From CAWCKS01 sp963763485 (GTDB lineage: Bacteria > Pseudomonadota > Alphaproteobacteria > Rhizobiales > Xanthobacteraceae): DNA of 64,000 bases. The notes under the pieces are model-generated. The model worked only from the letters and a program-made list of their open reading frames with translations, had not been told where the DNA came from and made no database searches. Below, one piece after another: positions 9,622 through 17,378 of the stretch (position 1 is the stretch's first letter; each line of letters begins with the position of its first letter). A program made the translations under genes and the position numbers. The stretch spans positions 1,491,571 to 1,555,570 of the forward strand of contig CAVXOW010000005.1 of assembly GCA_963763485.1 (NCBI GenBank), written 5' to 3'.

Positions 9622-10607
9622 CGGCCGCATCAACCGTTGCCGAACCCGTGCTGGAGCTGCGCGATGTTGCCGTGCACTTCGGCGGCCGCAGCGGGCTGTT
9701 CTCGCCACCGACGCCACCGGTGAGGGCCGTCGAAGGCGTCGATCTCACCCTGGCGCCGGCGGAAACGGTCGGTCTTGTCGGTGAGTCCGGCTGCGGCAAG
9801 TCGACCTTATGTAACGCCATTGTCGGACTGTTGCCGCCGACCCGTGGCAGCATCCGCGTCTGCGGGCGGGAGATTGCGGGCGCCGATGCCGGCACGCTCC
9901 GGACCGCGCGCCGCGACGTTCAGATGATCTTCCAGGATCCGGTGCTGTCGCTCAACCCGCGCGCGACCGTTGGAGGTGCGATCGCCGAACCGCTGGCGGC
10001 GCGCGACATCGCGCGCGGCGCTGCCCTCAAGGACCGCGTCGCCGCACTTCTCGCGCAGGTCGGGCTCAAGGCCGAGCATGCCGGCCGCTATCCGCATCAG
10101 TTGTCCGGTGGCCAGCGTCAGCGTGTCGTCATCGCGCGGGCGCTCGCGCTTGAGCCAGCCGTCGTCGTCTGCGACGAGCCGGTGTCAGCCCTCGACGTCT
10201 CCGTGCGCGCCCAGATCCTCAATCTCCTGGTCGACCTGCAGCAGCGGATGGGCGTGTCCTATCTGTTCGTGTCGCACGATCTCGCGGTGGTGCGTCACAT
10301 CTGCGATCGCGTGGCGGTGATGTATCTCGGCCGTCTCGTCGAGCAGGCGCCGCGCGATGTCTTCTTCGCCGCGCCCAAGCATCCCTATACGCAGGCGCTG
10401 ATGTCGGCGGTGCTGGAAGCGGACCCCGTCGCCCAGCGCGTGCGTCAGCGCACGATCCTGACCGGCGAATTGCCGAGCCCTTCAAACGTGCCGAAGGGTT
10501 GTGCCTTCCACACGCGCTGCCCCCGGGCAACCGCGATCTGCGCGGTCGAGCGCCCTTTGCTGACACCACGTCTCGATGGCGCGCTGGTAGCGTGCCATCA
10601 CGCCTAG
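9618..10607 (+). CDS. ABC transporter ATP-binding protein, DppF/OppF type
   Basis: 329 residues starting at an ATG that overlaps the stop of the DppD-type gene (ATGA), although an in-frame upstream start at 9597 exists. It has Walker A GESGCGKSTLCN, the signature QLSGGQRQRV, Walker B VVCDEPVSALD and HDLAVVRHICD. The tail GCAFHTRCPRATAICAVERP carries the cysteine pattern of this subfamily. It forms an ATPase heterodimer with the preceding protein. It ends the importer operon. The next gene is convergent after 57 bases. Confidence 0.92.
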
Positions 10608-10664
10608 AGCGATTTCGCTCGGCGGCCCAACCGCGGTTGCTGCAATACTGCCGAGCCAGGCCGG

Positions 10665-11651
10665 CTAAGACGATTGCGCCGCCGCTGACAAGCGCGCCGC
10701 TGCGGCAAAATATTGCTTGGCCAAGCGGTCGACCACTGCGGCCGTACTCTCGACCGCCTTGCTGGCGCCGACGCCCTGGCCGGCGGCAAAGGTTTGGCTC
10801 CAGCGCGCAGGCTTTGCCTGATTGCTGTCGTAGAGGCGGACGGGCTTGTGGCTGAGTTCGTCGATCGTGTAGCCCGCGTCATGCAATGATCGCTTGATCC
10901 AGGATGCCGGCGTGCCGGTGACCGCGGCGCTGACAATGATGTCTTCGATCGCAGACTTGACCACAAGTTCCTTGTGACGTGGATTGGCGATGCTTTCTTC
11001 GGTCGCGATGAAGCTGGTGCCCATGTAGACGAGATCGGCGCCGGCGGCGATTGCGCCGGCGACACCCGCACCGTCGCCGATGCCGCCGCCGAGGATCACG
11101 AGGCCGTCGAAGAACTCACGCACTGCCGAGAGAAACGCGAACGGCGACAACGAGCCGGTATGTCCGCCGGCGCCCGCGGCGACACAGGCAATGCCGTCGG
11201 CGCCGGCCGCGACCGCCTTGCGCGCGAGATTGAGATTGATCACGTCGGCGATGACGACGCCGCCATAACCCTGCACCACCTCGATCGCCGGTTTCGGGCT
11301 GCCCAGCGCGGTGATCACCATGGGCGGCTTGTATTTGGCGATCAGCTTGAGGTCATCGGCAAGCCGGGTGTTGGTCGAGTGCGTGATCAGGTTGACGGCC
11401 CAGGGCGCGATCCGGGCAGCGGGATCGGCGGCCTTTGCCGCGGCGAGGCGATCGGCGATGTCGCGCATCCATTCGTCGAGTGCGCTTGTGGTGCGGCAAT
11501 TCGGCGTCGGAAACGCACCGATCACGCCGGCCTTGCAGGCCGCGACCACAAGGTCGGGGCCCGACACCAGGAACATCGGTGCTGCGACGATCGGGATACG
11601 GGTGGTTTCGGCGAGCAGTTCTTTGAATTCGTTCAGGCGGGCAGTTGGCAT
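10665..11651 (-). CDS. Nitronate monooxygenase / 2-nitropropane dioxygenase family flavoprotein
   Basis: 328 residues forming an FMN-binding TIM barrel. Landmarks are IPIVAAPMFLVSGPDLVVAACKAGVIGAFPTPN at the start, the central VAAGAGGHTG phosphate/flavin loop (about 180) with its His, and ILGGGIGDGAGVAGAIAAGADLVYMGTSF near residue 220. The family oxidises alkyl nitronates such as propionate 3-nitronate, though many members act on other substrates. It sits at the 3' side of the ABC importer, convergent with it, and is followed on the same strand by nothing else obvious. A second, different family member is present at 27148-28146. Confidence 0.88.
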   Translation of the reverse strand: MPTARLNEFKELLAETTRIPIVAAPMFLVSGPDLVVAACKAGVIGAFPTPNCRTTSALDEWMRDIADRLAAAKAADPAARIAPWAVNLITHSTNTRLADDLKLIAKYKPPMVITALGSPKPAIEVVQGYGGVVIADVINLNLARKAVAAGADGIACVAAGAGGHTGSLSPFAFLSAVREFFDGLVILGGGIGDGAGVAGAIAAGADLVYMGTSFIATEESIANPRHKELVVKSAIEDIIVSAAVTGTPASWIKRSLHDAGYTIDELSHKPVRLYDSNQAKPARWSQTFAAGQGVGASKAVESTAAVVDRLAKQYFAAAARLSAAAQSS

Positions 11652-11688
11652 CGAGAGGCTTTAGCCCAGCTTTCGGCTAGCGGCTAGC

Positions 11689-12879
11689 TCACTCCTCCGC
11701 CAGCTTCACCCGCTTTACGTCGTGCGCCTGCAGTTTCGGCAACACGTCTTTCGCAAAACGCCTGATCTGTTCGAGGAACAGCTCCTGCGGCAGCACACCG
11801 CGATTGAGGCTGATCTGGACGGAATTGGCGCCGGTATGTTCGGCGATCGCGATGATGCGCTCGGTGACCTCGTCCGGCGTGCCCCAGGGCAGGTGCTCGG
11901 CCATCCGCGTTACGTCCTCCATCGTCATGTTGCGGAAATTCTCCCGCGCGAACTCCGCCGAGCGCAAGTTCTCGGCGCGCACATAGTCGGTTGAGGTTTG
12001 CGTTGAGTACCCGGCCTGGCGCTGCAACGAGGTCTCCGTAAAATTGCCGTGGCTGAACAGCGTGCGGTTGAAATAGAGATGATAGGGCCCGTACTCCTTC
12101 ACGGCCGCGGCCTTGCTGTCGGCGACGTAGGCGGTCAGGCCAAGCGAGAGGTGATTTGGCGTGATCTTGTGGCCGTTCGCGGCGAGGCATTTCGCGAAGT
12201 AGCGGATGATGTCGTCCTGCAAACCGCCGGGCGCGAGGCCGGGCGTGATTACGGCGTTCTTGCGTGCGGCGAATTCGATCGACTCCTTGCTGCCGACGAC
12301 CGGAATCCAGATCTCAGGCTGGGGCTGCTGCACCGGCCGCGGCCAGATCGCGACGTCCTTGTAGGACCAGAATTTTCCTTCGTAGGAGAACACTTCCTCT
12401 GTCCACGCTCGCGTGACGATCTCAAAAGCCTCTTCAAAGCGTGCGCGGGATTCCGGCAAGGGCACGTTGTGCACCTGGTATTCGCGCGGGATGCCGCGGG
12501 CAAAGCCGGAGATCAGGCGGCCGTTCGACAGGCAGTCGATCATCGCCAGCTCCTCGGCGAGCCGGAGCGGCTCGTGCAGCGGCAGCAGGTTGCCGTAGAT
12601 CAGCAGCTTGAGCTTCTTGGTGCGCTGCGCGGCGGCGGCGGCCATCAGGTTCGGCGAGTTCATGAGCCCGTAGGGCGAGCAGTGATGTTCGTTGAAGCCG
12701 ACGCCGTCATAGCCGAGGCGGTCCATCTCCTCCCAGGCCGCGAGATGCTCGGCGTAAGTCCGATGCGCCACGTCGGCTTTGAAATGTCGCTTCGCCAGTG
12801 GATAGGGCAGCTCGCTGCCGACTTTCAGGTGGTCGAGCTGCTCGCCGTAGGCCAGCAGGTCGAAGATGAGGACTTTCAT
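11689..12879 (-). CDS. Luciferase-like (LLM class) flavin-dependent monooxygenase
   Basis: 396 residues of the bacterial luciferase fold. The segments DRLGYDGVGFNEHHCSPYGLMNSPNLMAAA, KKLKLLIYGNLLPLHEPLRLAEELAMID and RLISGFARGIPREY are typical of the FMNH2-dependent two-component monooxygenases. Reduced flavin would have to come from a separate reductase, which is not seen in the window. The transcript runs towards the nitronate monooxygenase, 37 bases downstream, so the two flavoenzymes are likely co-expressed and may act on one substrate, possibly in oxidative C-N or C-S cleavage. Substrate is not predictable. Confidence 0.88.
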   Translation of the reverse strand: MKVLIFDLLAYGEQLDHLKVGSELPYPLAKRHFKADVAHRTYAEHLAAWEEMDRLGYDGVGFNEHHCSPYGLMNSPNLMAAAAAQRTKKLKLLIYGNLLPLHEPLRLAEELAMIDCLSNGRLISGFARGIPREYQVHNVPLPESRARFEEAFEIVTRAWTEEVFSYEGKFWSYKDVAIWPRPVQQPQPEIWIPVVGSKESIEFAARKNAVITPGLAPGGLQDDIIRYFAKCLAANGHKITPNHLSLGLTAYVADSKAAAVKEYGPYHLYFNRTLFSHGNFTETSLQRQAGYSTQTSTDYVRAENLRSAEFARENFRNMTMEDVTRMAEHLPWGTPDEVTERIIAIAEHTGANSVQISLNRGVLPQELFLEQIRRFAKDVLPKLQAHDVKRVKLAEE

Positions 12880-12927
12880 TGTGCGTGACCTCTCGGGGAT
12901 ATGAGCGGGGTCGGAATCATCGCGATC

Positions 12928-13365
12928 TTACGCCAGCTCGGCTGCAGCTCGGGCCAGAATTTGCCGGAACCAGACACGGCCCCGGCGACTGTCGATCACC
13001 GGGCTCCAGAACGCATCGATAAAAAGCTGCTTGCGCGGGAACGCGATTTCGACCAGCCGCAGGCGGCCCTCGCGGCTGAGCGTTCGCGCTACCTTGCGCG
13101 GCACGAGCGCAATGCAGTCCGATTCCTCAACGATGGCGCCGAGGACAAGAAAATTGGGCACGACGCAGATCGGCGCGACTTCGAGCGGCGAGGTCGGCTG
13201 CAGCAGGGTCTGGACCTCCGGCAGCACGCGCGGCCCGGCCCGGAACGCCGCATAGCGCATTGATTTGAATTGCGATGCCGTCAGGCGATCGGGAATGTCC
13301 TCGTTGCGTGCCGCGGCGATACAGACGATGTCGTCGCGCCACAAAGTCGGCACGTCCACGCTGAC
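12928..13365 (-). pseudogene. LysR-family regulator, 3' fragment (effector domain only)
   Basis: Only the C-terminal effector half of a NodD-like LysR regulator remains. From VSVDVPTLWRDDIVCIAAARNED through AICVVPNFLVLGAIVEESDCIALVPRK to DAFWSPVIDSRRGRVWFRQILA the sequence is well conserved, but the DNA-binding domain is absent. Upstream the minus-strand frame runs into sequence that encodes an RraA-like protein on the other strand. The boundary falls at about 13345-13365. An intact LysR gene of about 310 residues would need some 450 more bases. This is best explained by a deletion between two divergent genes. Confidence 0.8.
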
Positions 13366-14025
13366 CGGTCTTCTCAACCGGCGCGGGCTGCGCAACATGT
13401 TCATGCAGGACGTCAACCCGTTGCGCATTACCCAGCCGCGCATGGTCGGACTTGCGTTCACCATGCGCTCATCCCGTCGCGCGAGGACAAGGCCGGGCCG
13501 AACGCGCCGAACGGCGGGCGGACGCAGGTGCAGGCGATGGAGGAGTGCCGCCCGGACACGTGCTGGTCATCGATTCGCGCGGCTACGCGCGGGCCGCCTC
13601 TGCCGGCGATCTCTATGCCGGCAGGTTGAAGGCGCGCGGCTGTGCCGGGATTGTCACCGACGGCGGCTTGCGGGATTCAGAAGGTATTTTGAAAAACCGG
13701 GTTGCCTGCTTACCAGCAGCGGCCGAGTTCGCCGCCAAGTCCGATCGCGCATCAGCCGGTCGATCTCAATCTTCCGATTGGCTGCGGCGGTGTCGCTGTG
13801 TATCCCGGCGATGTTATCGTCGGCGACTGCGACGGCGTTGTCGTCATCCCGCCCGAGATCGTCGATGTGGTCGCGGAGGAGGCCGTTGCTGCGACGCTGT
13901 TCGATGAGTTTGCCGAGGAGGAAGTCGCGCGCGGGCGGGCGTTGCCGGGGCTGTTCCCTAATACCGGGCCTGAGGCCAAGCGCGATTTCGAGGCGTGGAA
14001 GCTCAAGCGTCCGGGGCGCTCGTAA
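13345..14025 (+). pseudogene. RraA-like protein (HMG/CHA aldolase family), 5' truncated and frameshifted
   Basis: Homology to RraA-family proteins begins abruptly at STLTGLLNRRGLRNMF (about 13352) and passes through three frames: RITQPRMVGLAFTM, then SREDKAGPNAPNGG, then PPGHVLVIDSRGYARAASAG...GCAGIVTDGGLRDSEGI, then LPAYQQRPSSPPSPIAHQPV and IGCGGVAVYPGDVIVGDCDG. Shifts are one base lost near 13469, one lost near 13547, and one extra A in the run at 13692-13696. The DGG loop and GDxDG metal region of 4-hydroxy-4-methyl-2-oxoglutarate aldolases are recognisable. The first 20-30 residues and the start are missing, so the gene is probably dead even if the indels are sequencing errors. Confidence 0.82.
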
Positions 14026-14054
14026 GGGGCATCGCGGACGGTGTCGCTCGACGC

Positions 14055-14348
14055 TTATTCGGCGATCGCGCCGCGGGTCCCGGTCATCTTGGCCACCATT
14101 CCCGCTGATTGCTCTTTGTACGTCGCCATCGAAGGGCCGCTCCAGTGAGCCTTGAAAGCGTCCTCATCTTCATAGACCTCGATCAAGAGAACCTTGGTCT
14201 CATCGTCTCGCGGCAACAGGAAATCGAATTGTAGTGTCCCTGGTTCATCTTTGAGGCAACGCTCCCGATGCTGCATCAGTAAAGGCAGAAGCTCGTTCAT
14301 TCTTCCGGGGATGGCCTCAATTGTCGCAATGATCCCAAGCTTCGGCAT
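14055..14348 (-). CDS. Antibiotic biosynthesis monooxygenase (ABM) domain protein, quinol monooxygenase-like
   Basis: 97 residues. The ABM ferredoxin-like fold is seen in GIIATIEAIPGRMNELLPLLMQHRERCLKDEPGTLQFDFL, then DETKVLLIEVYEDEDAFKAHWSGPSMATYKEQSAGMV. Similar to YgiN/LsrG-type proteins, which oxidise quinols or isomerise small phosphorylated sugars. It lies on the same strand and 57 bases downstream of the M20 amidohydrolase, so the two may share a transcript. Its natural substrate is not evident. Confidence 0.85.
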   Translation of the reverse strand: MPKLGIIATIEAIPGRMNELLPLLMQHRERCLKDEPGTLQFDFLLPRDDETKVLLIEVYEDEDAFKAHWSGPSMATYKEQSAGMVAKMTGTRGAIAE

Positions 14349-14404
14349 GGCATCGTCTCCCTTCGGCTCTTTGGTTGCGTCGAAATGCGTCGTCTCGTTC
14401 GCCG

Positions 14405-15553
14405 CTAGTTCCGTGCCAGCGCGACCTTGGCGACCTCCGCCATCCAGTGCGAGGCTGCCGGCAGGATCGCATCGTTGAAATCATACATCGGGCCGTGCAG
14501 CTCGGCGCCCTCGCGCAGCTCGCCGTTGCCGATCCATACGAACGCGCCGGGCCGATGGTCGAGGTAGAAGGTGAAATCCTCGCCGGCCATGCTGGGCGCG
14601 AGATCCCGGTGCAGCGGCAGGTGGGCCTTCTCCGCAGCGGTGCGGGCGAGGCTCGCTCCCTCCGGCCTATTGATCACCGGGTTCAACCCGACCGTGATTT
14701 CGGGCATCACCTTGACGTCGAACGTCGTTGCAACACCGGCGCAGATGCGCTCGATGCCGCTGATGATGGTATTGCGCACGGCGTTCTTGTGGTTGCGCAG
14801 CGTGCCGCGGATGGTCACACGCCCGGCAATTTGATTGGCCGCGGTGCCGCCTTCGATGGTGCAGAGCGAGAGCACGGCGGTGTCGAGCGGATCGATGTTG
14901 CGCGAGACGATCGACTGCAGCGCGACGATCAGGTGTCCGGCAGCCACCATGGGATCGCTGGTCAGGTGCGGCATGCCGGCGTGGCCGGCATGGCCGTCGA
15001 TGGTGAGCGTGACACGGCCGCCGGACGCCATGACGACGCCGTCGTGGACCGCAACCTCTCCGGCGGCGAGGCCGGGCCAGTTGTGGAAACCGAAAATCTG
15101 CGTCATCGGAAAACGGTCGAACAGCCCGTCGGCGATCATCGCCTTGGCGCCGCCAAAACCTTCCTCGGCCGGCTGGAAAACGAGATCGATGGTCCCGCTC
15201 CAGCTGGTGTCGGCGACGAGGAGCGCGGCAGCACCGAGCAGCGACACCGTGTGGCCATCATGGCCACAGGCGTGCATGACGCCTTGGTTGCGCGAGGCAT
15301 AGGGCAAGCCGGTGGTCTCGGCGATCGGCAGCGCGTCCATGTCGGCGCGCAGGCCGACGCGGCCTTCAGCGGCTCCGCGCGACAGCGTTGCGACCACGCC
15401 GTGGCCGCCGATTCCCGCGGTGAAGGGAATGCCCAGCTCGGTCAGCCGTTGTTGCACGAAAGCCGAGGTCGCCTTCTCCCGCAGCGAGAGTTCCGGGTTG
15501 GCGTGCAGATGGCGGCGCCACTCGGCGAGTTTTTTGTGGAGGTCTGGGGTCAC
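14405..15553 (-). CDS. M20-family amidohydrolase (hippurate/IAA-amino acid hydrolase type)
   Basis: 382 residues, cytoplasmic metallopeptidase fold. Metal ligands are visible in LRADMDALPI (about 68-77) and MHACGHDGHTVSLLG (about 93-107), then FQPAEEGFGGAKAMI (about 130-145), and a late histidine in the AFVWIGNG region. The dimerisation domain follows in the middle. Members hydrolyse N-acyl amino acids or N-carbamoyl compounds. It is divergent from HyuB-HyuA across 157 bases. With hydantoinase-type genes alongside it could remove an acyl or carbamoyl group after ring opening, which is inference. Confidence 0.92.
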   Translation of the reverse strand: MTPDLHKKLAEWRRHLHANPELSLREKATSAFVQQRLTELGIPFTAGIGGHGVVATLSRGAAEGRVGLRADMDALPIAETTGLPYASRNQGVMHACGHDGHTVSLLGAAALLVADTSWSGTIDLVFQPAEEGFGGAKAMIADGLFDRFPMTQIFGFHNWPGLAAGEVAVHDGVVMASGGRVTLTIDGHAGHAGMPHLTSDPMVAAGHLIVALQSIVSRNIDPLDTAVLSLCTIEGGTAANQIAGRVTIRGTLRNHKNAVRNTIISGIERICAGVATTFDVKVMPEITVGLNPVINRPEGASLARTAAEKAHLPLHRDLAPSMAGEDFTFYLDHRPGAFVWIGNGELREGAELHGPMYDFNDAILPAASHWMAEVAKVALARN

Positions 15554-15710
15554 GATGTCAGGGGCAGACGCGGGGCTTTCAGGCGAACGGAAGCCGGATC
15601 ATGGCATCCGGCAGGGTCCAAGTCGAGCTTGCCGCCTGTTCGAAAACGCGCCAACAAAGTACAGCTTCCGCTGACGAAACAAGCGGCACTTTCAACGGTC
15701 AAACGCCCCA

Positions 15711-17378
15711 ATGCCACCCACCATCGATCCCATCACGCGCTCGGTCGTCCAGCATCGGTTGAGCTCGATCGTCACCGAGATGGGCGAGGCGATGCTGCGC
15801 ACGTCCTACTCGCAAATCCTCAACTCCAGCCGCGATTTTTCGCTGGCGCTCACCGACGTGCACGGGCGGCTGATCGCGCAGGCCGATCACATCCCGGTTC
15901 ATGTCGGCGCGCTGCCGTGGGCGACGCGCGCGGTGGAGCAGCGTTTTGTGGACGTGGCGCCCGGCGACGTGATCCTGATGAACGACCCCGATCACGGCGG
16001 CAGCCATCTGCCTGACGTCACCGCGTTCGTTCCCGTCTTCAATTCCGGACAGCGGCGGCTGTGGAGCGTGGTGCGGGCGCATCAGAGCGACATCGGCGGC
16101 GCTACCCACGGCGCATACAACCCGAACGCCACGGAAATCTGGCAGGAGGGGCTGCGGATTCCACCGATAAAACTCTACGAGGCCGGCCGGCTGCGCGACG
16201 ATCTGCTCGACATGATCGCCTTGAACGTGCGCAATCCGCGCGACTTCCGCGGCGACCTCGCGGCGATGATTGGTGCTGCGCATCTCGGTGAGCGCCGCAT
16301 GACAAAACTGTTTCGGGAATTCGGCGCGCCGACAGTCGAAGCCGCGATCGAACAAATTCTTGATGCCGCCGAGCAGCAGGCCCGCGCCGTGGTCGCGACC
16401 TGGAAGGACGGCGTGTTTTTTGGCGAAGCATTTCTCGACGATGACGGCCGCGGCCGCAACGACATCCGTATTGCCGCCAAGGTGACGAAGCGCGGCAGCG
16501 ACGTCGAGGTCGACCTGTCGGAGTCCGATCCGCAGACCACGAGCTTCGTCAATTCATCGCACGCCAACATGCACGCCGCCGTCGCGATGGCGTTCGCCTA
16601 CCTGATCGATCCCGACATCCCGAAGAACGCCGGCGCGTTTCGGCCGCTAACGGTGAAGGCGAAGCAGGGCACCATCGTTTGGGCTGATCCCGGCCGGCCG
16701 GTGACGCTGTGCACCAGCCATCCCTCGAACGAGATCGTCGAGGCCATCGTCAAGGCGCTGTCGGCCTCGTGTCCGGAGCGTGCGATGGCCGGCTGGGGCC
16801 GCCGCTTCCGCATCGCGATCCAGGGTGAGCATCCGCGCACGGGGCAGAATTTCATCTGGCACATGTTTCACGCGCGGCCTGGCGGTGGGGCGTCTTCTGG
16901 CGGCGACGGCTGGTCGTCGATCGGCGAATGGCACACGGTGGGCGGGCTGAAATTCGGCAGCATCGAGGTGGCCGAGGTGCGCTTTCCGTTGCTGTTCAAG
17001 CGCCATGAGTTCCGTCCCGACTCCGGCGGCGACGGTCAGTTCCGCGGCGGGCTCGGCGTCTCCCTGGACTTTGTAGTCGAGACGGAAAAACCGGCGCTCG
17101 CCAACACTGCAGGCGAGGGCGCGCGGCACGGCTCGTGCGGCATGCTCGGCGGGCGGGACAGCGAGCCGCATCACTATCGCCTGCTGTCGGAGGGGCGGCC
17201 GCCGCGCGTGCTGCGCACCAAGGAGGTCGGCATCGAGGTGCGGCCCGGCGATTGTTTCGAGATTCGCTCGGCCGGTGGCGGCGGCTGGGGTGCGCCGGAG
17301 AAACGCTCGGCTGAAGCGCGTGCCCGCGACCGCGAGCAGGGACTGGTGAGCGGCTCGCCTTCGGAGCGCACGCCGTGA
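15711..17378 (+). CDS. hyuB: Hydantoinase B/oxoprolinase family protein
   Basis: 555 residues, the normal size for HyuB. Family hallmarks include DPITRSVVQHRLSSIVTEMGEAMLRTSYSQI at the start, RDFSLALTDVHGRLIAQADHIPVHVGALP, and DVILMNDPDHGGSHLPDVTAFVPVF. The end is the glycine-rich EIRSAGGGGWGAPEKR. It forms one half of an ATP-dependent amidohydrolase, cleaving 5-oxoproline, hydantoins or similar cyclic amides (acetone carboxylase is a related enzyme). HyuA overlaps it by 4 bases and must be translated with it. Which ring is attacked cannot be decided from the sequence. Confidence 0.93.
   Translation: MPPTIDPITRSVVQHRLSSIVTEMGEAMLRTSYSQILNSSRDFSLALTDVHGRLIAQADHIPVHVGALPWATRAVEQRFVDVAPGDVILMNDPDHGGSHLPDVTAFVPVFNSGQRRLWSVVRAHQSDIGGATHGAYNPNATEIWQEGLRIPPIKLYEAGRLRDDLLDMIALNVRNPRDFRGDLAAMIGAAHLGERRMTKLFREFGAPTVEAAIEQILDAAEQQARAVVATWKDGVFFGEAFLDDDGRGRNDIRIAAKVTKRGSDVEVDLSESDPQTTSFVNSSHANMHAAVAMAFAYLIDPDIPKNAGAFRPLTVKAKQGTIVWADPGRPVTLCTSHPSNEIVEAIVKALSASCPERAMAGWGRRFRIAIQGEHPRTGQNFIWHMFHARPGGGASSGGDGWSSIGEWHTVGGLKFGSIEVAEVRFPLLFKRHEFRPDSGGDGQFRGGLGVSLDFVVETEKPALANTAGEGARHGSCGMLGGRDSEPHHYRLLSEGRPPRVLRTKEVGIEVRPGDCFEIRSAGGGGWGAPEKRSAEARARDREQGLVSGSPSERTP

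Noticed and set aside
10608..10640. Terminator after the importer operon
   Set aside because: AGCGATTTCGCT makes only a short stem with no T-run, so it was not called.
14375..16015. A 546-codon plus-strand open frame over the M20 amidohydrolase
   Set aside because: It is the high-GC antisense shadow of the M20 gene and runs into HyuB; the composition is Arg/Gly/Ala-rich without any family motif.
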